7,511 nt of DNA from Candidatus Agathobaculum merdigallinarum (GTDB taxonomy: Bacteria; Bacillota; Clostridia; Oscillospirales; Butyricicoccaceae), in NCBI GenBank assembly GCA_019115425.1, contig DXDO01000108.1, positions 1-7,511 on the forward strand. The letters are read 5' to 3'. Made by a program: the position numbers and the translations under genes. Below the pieces are notes generated by a model. That model was given only the letters and a program-made list of their open reading frames with translations, was not told where the DNA came from and did not search any database. Shown piece by piece: positions 1 through 5,942 of this stretch (the stretch's first letter is position 1; each line of letters begins with the position of its first letter).

Positions 1-65
1 TGGAGACGCTCATCACGCCTACACGATTTCCAATCGTGCGCCTTCGACCACTCAGCCAACTCTCC
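1..65 (-). tRNA. tRNA-Ser (anticodon GGA), 3' end cut off by the window edge
   Basis: Read on the minus strand from 65 downward, the sequence begins with acceptor strand GGAGAGU, followed by a D-arm region GGCUGAGUGGUCGAAGGC typical of serine tRNAs. The anticodon stem-loop is CACGA-UUGGAAA-UCGUG with anticodon GGA (reads UCC/UCU). A long class II variable arm follows, AGGCG...CGUCU, which pairs with one G-U and is diagnostic of Ser/Leu/Tyr tRNAs. The window ends just after this arm, so the T-arm, the 3' acceptor strand and any encoded CCA lie outside. It has its own promoter at 101-129. The predicted leader (about 66-94) holds a small CCTCT/AGAGG hairpin (77-91). Identity is sure; the 5' end is set by the seven-base acceptor strand. 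Confidence 0.95.
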
Positions 66-100
66 ATATTTGCAATCCTCTCTCGCAGAGGACGAAAAAT

Positions 101-129
101 ATTATACCCGATATTTTCTCCTCCGTCAA
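101..129 (-). promoter_or_regulatory. Sigma-A promoter of the tRNA-Ser gene
   Basis: On the minus strand there is a -35 box TTGACG (129-124, 5 of 6 consensus) and a perfect -10 TATAAT (106-101), separated by exactly 17 nt. Transcription should start near 94, about 30 nt before the tRNA 5' end. The strength of the match fits a stable-RNA promoter. It also separates the tRNA from the liv operon, which ends upstream at 258. Confidence 0.88.
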
Positions 130-140
130 GACTTTTCCTG

Positions 141-170
141 ATATTTTTAATATTTTTAATATTTTTAATA
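141..170. repeat. AT-only 9-bp tandem repeat upstream of the tRNA promoter (UP-element-like)
   Basis: The 9-mer ATATTTTTA occurs three times head to tail (141-149, 150-158, 159-167) plus a partial ATA. On the tRNA strand this gives A-tracts at 9-nt intervals starting about 12 nt upstream of the -35 box. That is where RNA polymerase alpha subunits contact AT-rich UP elements, and near-helical A-tract phasing bends DNA. The repeat is seen directly; the promoter-boosting role is inference. Confidence 0.6.
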
Positions 171-220
171 AATTCCTATTTTACTTTTGCCGCCAGCCCA
201 ATCGCTCGATGATTAACCGG

Positions 221-254
221 AAAGGCCGCCTGCGCTTTTGCGCGGGCGGCCCTT
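221..254 (-). terminator. GC-rich hairpin terminator of the liv/kinase operon, weak U-tract
   Basis: The arms GGCCGCC-T-GCGC (224-235) and GCGC-G-GGCGGCC (240-251) pair over 12 positions around a TTTT loop. The single odd position is a C/A mismatch in the minus-strand transcript (T-G wobble on the plus strand). AA/TT pairs extend the base past a one-nt bulge. The hairpin starts 6 nt after the kinase-like stop codon, the usual terminator position. Only TTT follows the stem in the transcript before CCGG, so termination may be incomplete. Confidence 0.65.
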
Positions 255-257
255 CTG

Positions 258-884
258 TTACTTCTGAAACTGAGAACGGACTTCCATATACTGCACGATC
301 TCCTCGACCACGCCGTCAAAACCCAGCACACCGCTGTTGAGCGACAGGTCGTAATTGCGCGCATCATACCAGTCGCGGCCGGTATGATGCTTATAATACT
401 TCGCGCGGTAGTCGTCGATCTCCGCAATCTTGCGAACGACCTCCTCCTCCGGCAGAGAATCCACCAGCATCGCCTGCTCCAGGCAGAAATCAGGGTCCGC
501 ATGAACGAACACGCGCACCACATCCGGCCGTCCCTTGAGGATAAAGTCCGCGCAGCGGCCAATCAGCACGCACGGGCCCTGATCAGCCAGCTTGCGGATG
601 ATTTTCGCCTGATAGTCGAACAGAGTATCGTCCCGCAGGTACACCTTTGAGGAATCATTCGGCAGCGGATACTCCCCCTTGTAGCGCGCCTTGAGCCGCG
701 TCAGCAAGTCGGGTTTGAGCCGTTCATCCGAAAACAGCATTGCGTTAATGCCGCTGTCCTCGGATGCCATGGTGATGATCTCTCGGTTGTAAAATGGAAT
801 ACCCAGCTTATCCGACAGCATTTTGCCAACCGTCTTGCCGCCGGAGCCATACTGGCGTGCAATCGTGATAATATACGGTTTCAT
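258..884 (-). CDS. Cytidylate-kinase-like family protein (P-loop NMP-kinase fold)
   Basis: 208 aa, complete. The N-terminus IITIARQYGSGGKTVGKML carries the P-loop of the cytidylate-kinase-like (Cytidylate_kin2 type) proteins common in Clostridia; GSGGKT (13-18) supplies the phosphate-binding Gly-rich turn and Lys17. Other visible elements are YNREII (32-37), the LIGRCADFIL strand-turn (107-116), RVFVHAD (124-130), and a basic/aromatic segment DDYRAKYYKHHTGRDWYD (157-174) in the expected lid region. The start at 884 is supported by GGGGGAGAGG just upstream. It begins 12 nt after the livF stop and ends before a hairpin, so it is very likely the last gene of the liv transcript. The family resembles CMP kinase but is distinct from housekeeping Cmk (usually about 220 aa), and substrates are largely undefined, so I assign no symbol. 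Its role beside an amino-acid transporter is unknown. Confidence 0.88.
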   Translation of the reverse strand: MKPYIITIARQYGSGGKTVGKMLSDKLGIPFYNREIITMASEDSGINAMLFSDERLKPDLLTRLKARYKGEYPLPNDSSKVYLRDDTLFDYQAKIIRKLADQGPCVLIGRCADFILKGRPDVVRVFVHADPDFCLEQAMLVDSLPEEEVVRKIAEIDDYRAKYYKHHTGRDWYDARNYDLSLNSGVLGFDGVVEEIVQYMEVRSQFQK

Positions 885-896
885 AACCTCTCCCCC

Positions 897-1604
897 TTAT
901 TCGCCCAGATAAGCCTTTTTGATCGAATCGTCATTCAGCAGGTCGGATGCTTTGCCGGATTTGACGATCTTTCCGGTTTCCAGCACATAGGCGCGATCCG
1001 CAATGGAGAGCGCCTTCTTCGCGTTCTGCTCGACCAGCAGCACGGTCGTACCGGCGGCCGAGACCTCCTGAATGATCTTGAACACCTCGCCCACAAACAG
1101 GGGCGACAGACCCATCGACGGCTCATCCAGCAGCAGGATGCGGGGCTTCGCCATCAGCGCGCGACCCATCGCGAGCATTTGCTGCTCGCCGCCGGACAGC
1201 GTGCCCGCAGCCTGATTTTTGCGCTCCTCCAGACGCGGGAAGCGCTTATATACATCTGCCAGCGACGCTTCCACCTCTCCCTTGGGACGGGTGTACGCGC
1301 CCATGCGCAGGTTTTCCCGCACGGTCAGTCCCGCAAACACGCGGCGGCCCTCCGGCACATGGCTCATCCCCAGACGCACGATCTCGTGCCCGGGTTTTTT
1401 GGTGATGTCCTTGCCTTCAAAGGTCACTGTACCGCCCTTGCTCGGCAGCAGACCGGTGATCGTATGCAGGGTGGTGGTCTTGCCCGCGCCGTTCGCACCG
1501 ATCAGGGCAACGACCTCCCCCTCGTTTACCTCGAAGGAAACATCGCGCAGGGCGTGGATCAGGCCGTAATACACATTGATATCCTTGACTTCCAGCATTG
1601 CCAT
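897..1604 (-). CDS. livF: LivF, ATP-binding subunit of branched-chain amino acid ABC importer
   Basis: 235 aa, the normal LivF length. Walker A GANGAGKT is at 36-43, the signature LSGGEQ at 136-141 and Walker B ILLLDE at 156-161. Two LivF hallmarks are visible: VPEGRRVF (83-90) has Glu at the usual Q-loop position, and LLVEQN (189-194) has Gln where most ABC ATPases have the switch His. It should pair with LivG on the cytoplasmic face and power import through LivH/LivM. The start at 1604 (MAMLEV) is chosen because AAAGGGGGA lies 9-10 nt upstream. An in-frame ATG at 1715 would overlap livG by 92 nt and add a non-family tail. The gene follows livG by 19 nt and precedes the kinase-like gene by 12 nt. 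The protein ends AYLGE, the same last five residues as LivG. Confidence 0.95.
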   Translation of the reverse strand: MAMLEVKDINVYYGLIHALRDVSFEVNEGEVVALIGANGAGKTTTLHTITGLLPSKGGTVTFEGKDITKKPGHEIVRLGMSHVPEGRRVFAGLTVRENLRMGAYTRPKGEVEASLADVYKRFPRLEERKNQAAGTLSGGEQQMLAMGRALMAKPRILLLDEPSMGLSPLFVGEVFKIIQEVSAAGTTVLLVEQNAKKALSIADRAYVLETGKIVKSGKASDLLNDDSIKKAYLGE

Positions 1605-1623
1605 ACCTTTGCTTCCCCCTTTC

Positions 1624-2382
1624 TTATTCGCCGAGATAGGCCGTGACGACCTCCGGATTTTTGAGCACTTCGCCCGGTATGCCCTCGGCCAGCAGCCTGC
1701 CGAAGTTGAGCACATACAGGTATTCGCAGATGCCCGAAACCAGCTTCATATCGTGTTCGATCAGCAGCACGGTCACGCCGAACTTCTTGCGCACCAGCTC
1801 AATAGTCTCCATCAGTTCGCCGGTCTCGTTCGGGTTCATGCCCGCCGCCGGCTCGTCGAGCAGCAGCAGCTTGGGATCGGTCGCGAGCGCGCGGGCGATC
1901 TCCAGCTTACGCTGTTTACCATACGGCAGATTCGCCGCCTTGTAGTCCGATACGCTTTCCAGACCGAATACCTCAAGCAGTTCCATCGCCTTTTCGTCCA
2001 TCGCGCGCTCTTTTTTCCGGTAGGAACCCAGGTGCAGCAGGCTTTCCATGAGCGAATAGGTGATCTCGTTGTGCAGGCCGGTCTTTACATTGTCCAGCAC
2101 GCTCAGATTGGAGAACAACCGAATATTCTGGAACGTGCGCGCCACGCCCATCTTGCAGATCTCATTCGGCTTTTTGCCGATCAGATTCTGCCCGTCCAGA
2201 CGGATGCCGCCGTCGGTCGGGCGGTACACGCCGGTCAGCATATTAAAGACCGTGGTCTTGCCCGCGCCGTTCGGGCCGATCAGACCGACCAAGCCGCCCT
2301 TTTCAATTTTCATGGACAGTTCGTCCACAGCGCGCAGGCCGCCGAACGAAATGCCCAGCGAGGTAACTTCGAGCATTGCCAT
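1624..2382 (-). CDS. livG: LivG, ATP-binding subunit of branched-chain amino acid ABC importer
   Basis: 252 aa, typical of LivG. Walker A GPNGAGKT is at 36-43, ARTFQNIRLF with Q-loop Gln85 at 81-90, the signature LPYGKQRKLEIARAL at 152-166 (LivG proteins commonly have YG-Q instead of SGGQ), Walker B LLLLDEPAAGMNP at 172-184, and the switch His in LLIEHDM (H210). The expected partner is LivF. The start at 2382 (MAMLEV) is preferred over the in-frame ATG at 2415 because AAAGGAGGG (2399-2391) sits 8 nt upstream of it; the longer form would overlap livM by 32 nt. One nucleotide separates the livM stop from this ATG, so translation is probably coupled. No anomalies are visible. Confidence 0.95.
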   Translation of the reverse strand: MAMLEVTSLGISFGGLRAVDELSMKIEKGGLVGLIGPNGAGKTTVFNMLTGVYRPTDGGIRLDGQNLIGKKPNEICKMGVARTFQNIRLFSNLSVLDNVKTGLHNEITYSLMESLLHLGSYRKKERAMDEKAMELLEVFGLESVSDYKAANLPYGKQRKLEIARALATDPKLLLLDEPAAGMNPNETGELMETIELVRKKFGVTVLLIEHDMKLVSGICEYLYVLNFGRLLAEGIPGEVLKNPEVVTAYLGE

Positions 2383-2383
2383 G

Positions 2384-3469
2384 TTACGCGCCCTCCTTTC
2401 CGGACTGTCCTGCATTTTCGAGTTTCTCCATCTGCTTCATGCCACGCTTTTCCAGAATGCGCTGCTTGAGCGAGGAGTTGTTGAACAGCATCATCGCGAT
2501 CAGCAGGATCGCATAGATCAGCATGCGGTAATTGCCGACCTCTCGCAGCATTTCTGGCAGAACGGTCAGCAGCGTTGCCGCGATGATCGAGCCCCAGATA
2601 TTGCCCAAACCACCCAGCACAACAAAAACCAGAATCAGGATCGAGGTATTAAAATCAAACTTGGCTGCGGTGATGGTCGTATAATTCATACCGTACAGCG
2701 TGCCCGCCATGCCGGCGAACGCCGCCGAAATCACGAACGCCATCAGCTTATACCTCGTGGTGGAAATGCCGATCGAGGCGGCGGCGATCTTATTATCCCG
2801 CACGGACATGATGGCGCGGCCCGCACGGCTGTTGATCAGGTTGAGGATGATGAACAGCGTGATCAGCACGAGCACAAAGCCCGAGGTGAAGCTGGACAGG
2901 CGCGAAACACCCGAAACGCCCATCGCGCCGTTGATGATCATCTTGCCGCCCTCTTCCAGCTCAAAACGCTGCTCGAGCAGGCTGAAATGCAGGCCAGCGC
3001 CGTCCAAGCCGACGTACAGCACGTTGATGATGTTCTTGATGATCTCGCCGAAGGCCAGCGTGACGATCGCCAGATAGTCGCCCTTGAGACGCAGCACCGG
3101 CACGCCGACAATCACGCCCGCGATCGCGGCGCAGATGCCGCCGACGATGATCGCAAGGGCAAGCCGCAGCGGCTCAAAGGGCACTGCGTCGGCCAGCGTC
3201 GTGGCGGCCACAACGCCGGAGAATGCGCCCACCGACATGAAGCCCGCATGGCCGAGCGACAGCTCGCCCAGGATGCCGACCGTCAGGTTGAGCGAAACCG
3301 CAAGGATGATATAGGCGCAGATCGGCACGAGCAGGCTCTGCACCAGGCTGGAAACCGAGCCCGTCGCGAGCATGGCCTGCATGACGACAAAGGCGATGAT
3401 CACAATGCCGAAGGACAGCAGCGTGTCCCGTCCCGCTTTGGAAGCGGCATACTTTTTCAGTTTTTGCAT
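2384..3469 (-). CDS. livM: LivM, permease subunit of branched-chain amino acid ABC importer
   Basis: 361 aa integral membrane protein. The family motif LNLTVGILGELSLGHAGFMSVGAF (60-83) is present, as is the cytoplasmic ATPase-coupling segment GRAIMSVRDNKIAAASIGI (217-235). Hydrophobic segments are visible at about 17-36, 44-64, 104-124, 197-211, 242-262, 276-300 and 315-330. A polar stretch, LEQRFELEEGGKM (165-177), interrupts the middle and is probably a loop. The C-terminal tail after 333 is basic then polar and cytoplasmic-looking. The start at 3469 is supported by AAGGGGG 8 nt upstream; the first A's of that site are the last bases of the livH stop codon. It follows livH by 13 nt and its last codons hold the livG ribosome site. 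With LivH it forms the translocation channel. Confidence 0.95.
   Translation of the reverse strand: MQKLKKYAASKAGRDTLLSFGIVIIAFVVMQAMLATGSVSSLVQSLLVPICAYIILAVSLNLTVGILGELSLGHAGFMSVGAFSGVVAATTLADAVPFEPLRLALAIIVGGICAAIAGVIVGVPVLRLKGDYLAIVTLAFGEIIKNIINVLYVGLDGAGLHFSLLEQRFELEEGGKMIINGAMGVSGVSRLSSFTSGFVLVLITLFIILNLINSRAGRAIMSVRDNKIAAASIGISTTRYKLMAFVISAAFAGMAGTLYGMNYTTITAAKFDFNTSILILVFVVLGGLGNIWGSIIAATLLTVLPEMLREVGNYRMLIYAILLIAMMLFNNSSLKQRILEKRGMKQMEKLENAGQSGKEGA
2391..2399 (-). promoter_or_regulatory. livG ribosome binding site inside the livM 3' end
   Basis: AAAGGAGGG on the minus strand contains a full AGGAGG and lies 8 nt before the livG ATG at 2382, within the last codons of livM. It decides the livG start over the ATG at 2415 and places translation re-initiation directly at the livM stop. 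Confidence 0.8.
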
Positions 3470-3482
3470 AGTGTCCGCCCCC

Positions 3483-4364
3483 TTAAACCTTTTCGCTGAC
3501 GCGCTTGCCGAGCAGGCCGTCCGGCTTGACCAGCAGCACGATGATCAGCACCGCAAACACGATCGCATTGGACAGCTGGGTCGAGATATACGCGCCCGCA
3601 AAGATCTCGATCACGCCCAGCAGGATTCCGCCGATGAACGCGCCCGGGATCGAGCCGATGCCGCCGAATACCGCCGCAGTGAACGCCTTGATGCCGGGCA
3701 TCGAGCCGGTGGTCGGCATCAGGGTCGGATACGCCGAGCAGAGCAGCACGCCCGCGATCGCCGCAAGGCCCGAGCCGATGGCAAAGGTCAGCGAGATGGT
3801 CGTGTTGACGTTGATGCCCATCAGCTGCGCCGCGCCCTTGTCCTCGGATACTGCGCGCATCGCCGTGCCCGCCTTGCTCTTGCTCGTAAACAGGGTCAGC
3901 ACGACCATGATCACGATGCAGGTCAAGACCGTGACGATCGTGACCGGCGCGATGGACAGCTGGCCGCCGAACAGCTGGATCGGCTGTCCGCCGACGACCG
4001 AGGTAAAGCTCTTCGTGCTCGACCCCCAGATCAGCAGCGCCGCGTTTTGCAGGAAGTAGGAAACGCCGATCGCCGTGATCAGCACCGCCAAAGACGGCGC
4101 CATGCGCAGCGGCTTGTATGCCAGCCGCTCGATGACCACGCCCAGCATCGTGCACACCAGGACCGCCAGCGCAACGCCCGCGATCGAGGGCCAGCCGAGA
4201 TAGGTCGTCGCGCAGAAGCACATGTACGCGCCGACCATGATCACGTCGCCGTGGGCAAAATTCAGCATCTTGGCAATGCCGTAGACCATCGTGTATCCCA
4301 GCGCGATGATTGCGTAGATGCTGCCCAGACTGACGCCGTTGATCAGATGATTCAAAAAGCTCAT
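3483..4364 (-). CDS. livH: LivH, permease subunit of branched-chain amino acid ABC importer
   Basis: 293 aa, normal LivH length. The N-terminus has the strongly conserved block GSIYAIIALGYTMVYGI (14-30) and LNFAHGDVIMVGAY (34-47). The coupling segment GTAMRAVSEDKGAAQLMGI is at 166-184, followed by GGIGSIPGAFIGGILLGVIE (234-253). Hydrophobic segments are at about 13-30, 61-79, 91-113, 139-159, 189-211, 228-253 and 264-280. The start at 4364 fits GAGGTG 8 nt upstream. This is the first gene after the 379-nt hairpin-rich gap behind livJ, and livM starts 13 nt after its stop. No convincing separate promoter was seen in front of it, so it is probably transcribed from the livJ promoter through the hairpins. 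Confidence 0.95.
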   Translation of the reverse strand: MSFLNHLINGVSLGSIYAIIALGYTMVYGIAKMLNFAHGDVIMVGAYMCFCATTYLGWPSIAGVALAVLVCTMLGVVIERLAYKPLRMAPSLAVLITAIGVSYFLQNAALLIWGSSTKSFTSVVGGQPIQLFGGQLSIAPVTIVTVLTCIVIMVVLTLFTSKSKAGTAMRAVSEDKGAAQLMGINVNTTISLTFAIGSGLAAIAGVLLCSAYPTLMPTTGSMPGIKAFTAAVFGGIGSIPGAFIGGILLGVIEIFAGAYISTQLSNAIVFAVLIIVLLVKPDGLLGKRVSEKV

Positions 4365-4408
4365 GTGTGGAACACCTCAAATCTTTTAGTTTCTCTCTTT
4401 ATCACTTG

Positions 4409-4459
4409 TGGGGCGGGGCGGCGGCTCGGCAGCTGCCGTCAAGCCGCCGCCCCACCCCA
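4409..4459. repeat. Very GC-rich long inverted repeat upstream of livH (hairpin H8)
   Basis: Arms 4409-4426 and 4442-4459 pair over 18 positions with one C/A mismatch: TGGGG-C-GGGGCGGCGGCT against AGCCGCCGCCCC-A-CCCCA. The apex contains its own palindrome CGGCAGCTGCCG (4427-4438). It ends about 45 nt before the livH start in the minus-strand transcript and is not followed by a U-run, so it looks more like an mRNA-stabilising or 3'-5' exonuclease-blocking structure than a terminator. Confidence 0.75.
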
Positions 4460-4470
4460 TAATGGAGAAA

Positions 4471-4523
4471 ATGGCGCAAAGGAGGGCCGCCCGTTTTTCT
4501 GCAGCGCCCTCCTTTGTTGCCAT
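4471..4523 (-). terminator. Possible partial terminator/attenuator between livJ and livH (hairpin H7)
   Basis: The arms (4471-4487 and 4506-4523) share ATGGC, a small G versus TT internal bulge, then CAAAGGAGGGC against its complement, giving about 16 pairs. In the minus-strand transcript the stem is followed by TTTT (4471-4468, the first T being the last base of the stem) and then CTCC, a short U-tract. The position between the binding-protein gene and the permease genes, together with the weak U-tract, suggests partial read-through control. Function is inference. Confidence 0.45.
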
Positions 4524-4539
4524 TGAGACTTCTTATACC

Positions 4540-4736
4540 GGCGCGCACCGCGCCACTTCCATAGGTAAGTACCGTTTGCGGTACTTACCATGAAAATCCG
4601 CGACACGCGCGTGGATTTTCATACATCTGGAGCGTGGAAAGTTTCGCTTTCCGGAACTTTCCAGCGACTCCGGTTACATCCGTGCGGCTACGCTCGGTGT
4701 AACCGCACTCGATTGGAACGCGTGCGTTTCAATCGA
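4540..4736. repeat. Array of six adjoining short hairpins (H1-H6) after livJ
   Basis: Consecutive inverted repeats with unrelated stems: H6 GGCGCG/CGCGCC (4540-4554); H5 GGTAAGTACCG/CGGTACTTACC (4564-4589, perfect 11 bp); H4 ATGAAAATCC/GGATTTTCAT (4590-4622, perfect 10 bp, inner GC pairs); H3 TGGAAAGTT/AACTTTCCA (4635-4663, with outer GGAG/CTCC); H2 CGGTTACA/TGTAACCG (4671-4705, inner CCG/CGG and GCG/CGC); H1 TCGATTGGAACG/CGTTTCAATCGA (4709-4736, one G-T pair; the CGCGTGCG apex can add a pair). H4 and H5 abut with no gap and H1-H2 are 3 nt apart. H1 begins 7 nt after the livJ stop. With H7 and H8 they fill most of the 379-nt livJ-livH gap. No gene is supported in this stretch. Confidence 0.85.
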
Positions 4737-4743
4737 CTGTCTT

Positions 4744-5934
4744 TTACATGCCCACGTAAGCGCCGTTCTCGATGACCATGCCCTTCGGGCTCTTGGAGAC
4801 CATGCCGTTGTCATCCCAGGTGATGCCCTGGCCGTCGCCGGTCAAGCCTTCAAAGGTGATGGTCGGGAAGGTCTCGAGCATTGCGTCGCACAGCTCGGAA
4901 GCGGACATATCCGGGGTGCAGCCCGCGGTCTCGAGCGCCAGCTTGTAGGCGTAGATGCAGTCATACGCATCCGCCGCGAACTGGTTCGGGGTCTCGCCGT
5001 AGGCTTCCTCGTACTTGGTGACAAAGTTTGCCGTCGCCTCGTCGGTCGCGTCCGCGTTGAACGGGGTCAGCAGCATAACGCCCTCTGCCAGCGTGGTGTC
5101 GAAGTTTTCAACCGTCAGGATGCCATCCATGCCGTCCACGCCGAAGATCTTGGGCGCATAGCCCATCTGGTTGGCCTGGGTCAGGATGAGGGACGCCGGG
5201 GTGTAGTAAATCGGCAGGAACAGCAGGTCTGCGCCCGCGTCGCGGCAAGCGTTCAGCTGAACCGAGAAGTCATTCCGGTTGTCCGCGGTGAAGGTCTGCT
5301 CCACAACGATGTCCAGACCCTTGGCCTCGGCTTCCTCAACAAAGGTATCACGGATGCCGACCGAGTATACCTCGTCGCTCTGGTAAATGATGCCGATCTT
5401 GGTGCCGAGCTGCTGGTTCGCAATATAGTCCGCGGAAGCAAGGCCCTGGTTCGGGTCGGTGAAGCACATCTGGAACACAACGTCGTTGCCCTCAACATTC
5501 GCCTCGGAGGAAGCGGACGGGGTCAGCGCGAAGATGTGGTCCTCCTGATGCAGCGGAGCGATCGCCTCGCCGGGCTTGGAGGTTACCGCGCCGAGCGAAA
5601 GCTGCATGCCCCAGTCCTTGAGCGCCGCATAGGCGTTCGCCGCAAGGTCGGGCTGGCCCTGGTCGTCCTCGAAGTGTACTTCGAACTGGATGTCGCCGCC
5701 CTCGGCGTTGATCTCCTGAACCGCGAGCTCTGCGCCGTTCTTAACCGCGTTGCCGTAAATGGCTGCGTCGCCGGTCAGCGGAGACGTGCCGCCGATCTTG
5801 AATACAGTGCCGCTAGCAGTGTTTTCTTCCGTACCGCTGTTGTCGGTGGTGGCAGCATTGGAACCGCCGCCGCAGCCCGCCAGCGTGCCGACCAGCATCG
5901 CGCCGGCCAGAAGCATGCTCAGACTTTTCTTCAT
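4744..5934 (-). CDS. livJ: LivJ-type substrate-binding lipoprotein of branched-chain amino acid ABC importer
   Basis: 396 aa. The N-terminus is a lipoprotein signal: MKKSLSM, a hydrophobic core, then lipobox LAG-C with Cys21 as the predicted lipidated residue. A Gly/Ser/Asn/Thr/Glu-rich tether runs to about 41. The mature domain starts at VFKIGGTSPLTGDAAIYG (44-61), the classic opening of type I periplasmic-binding folds of the Leu/Ile/Val family. It continues with LGAVTSKPGEAIAP (114-127), FALTPSASSEAN (135-146), IGIIYQSDEVYS (180-191) and QFAADAYDCIYAYKLAL (318-334). It is acidic, as expected for an extracellular protein. AAAGGAGAAG sits just upstream of the chosen ATG. It is the first gene of the operon and has its own promoter. 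Short-chain amides or other amino acids cannot be excluded as ligands; the LivH/M/G/F partners favour branched-chain amino acids. Confidence 0.93.
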   Translation of the reverse strand: MKKSLSMLLAGAMLVGTLAGCGGGSNAATTDNSGTEENTASGTVFKIGGTSPLTGDAAIYGNAVKNGAELAVQEINAEGGDIQFEVHFEDDQGQPDLAANAYAALKDWGMQLSLGAVTSKPGEAIAPLHQEDHIFALTPSASSEANVEGNDVVFQMCFTDPNQGLASADYIANQQLGTKIGIIYQSDEVYSVGIRDTFVEEAEAKGLDIVVEQTFTADNRNDFSVQLNACRDAGADLLFLPIYYTPASLILTQANQMGYAPKIFGVDGMDGILTVENFDTTLAEGVMLLTPFNADATDEATANFVTKYEEAYGETPNQFAADAYDCIYAYKLALETAGCTPDMSASELCDAMLETFPTITFEGLTGDGQGITWDDNGMVSKSPKGMVIENGAYVGM

Positions 5935-5942
5935 GGTTATCT

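Noticed and set aside
1..65. tRNA gene as a phage or island attachment site
   Set aside because: The 3' half that would hold an att core is outside the window, and no integrase or tRNA-fragment repeat is visible inside it.
1605..1715. Upstream in-frame start for livF at 1715
   Set aside because: It would overlap livG by 92 nt and add 37 residues absent from LivF proteins; the ATG at 1604 has a well-spaced SD.
2383..2415. Upstream in-frame start for livG at 2415
   Set aside because: The AGGAGG site lies downstream of it and serves the ATG at 2382; the added residues do not look like LivG.
2060..3499. Long plus-strand open frame (479 codons) opposite livM/livG
   Set aside because: It is the antisense shadow of livM and livG: Arg/His/Asp-rich with no recognisable motif and no ribosome site. 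The minus strand encodes clear family proteins.
3457..4380. Minus-strand frame overlapping livH in another register
   Set aside because: Composition is Arg/Gly/His-rich with no membrane segments; livH in the neighbouring frame has full family motifs and an SD site.
3372..4526. Plus-strand open frame (384 codons) opposite livH
   Set aside because: Same shadow pattern (low-complexity R/D/H/Q-rich); the last part runs into the hairpin region.
4532..4560. Possible internal promoter for livH (TATAAG at 4537-4532, minus strand)
   Set aside because: There is no acceptable -35 at 16-18 nt spacing (GGAAGT only), and the site lies among hairpins.
4540..4736. CRISPR-like or direct-repeat array
   Set aside because: The units are palindromes with mutually unrelated sequences and no constant repeat or spacer length; no cas genes are nearby.
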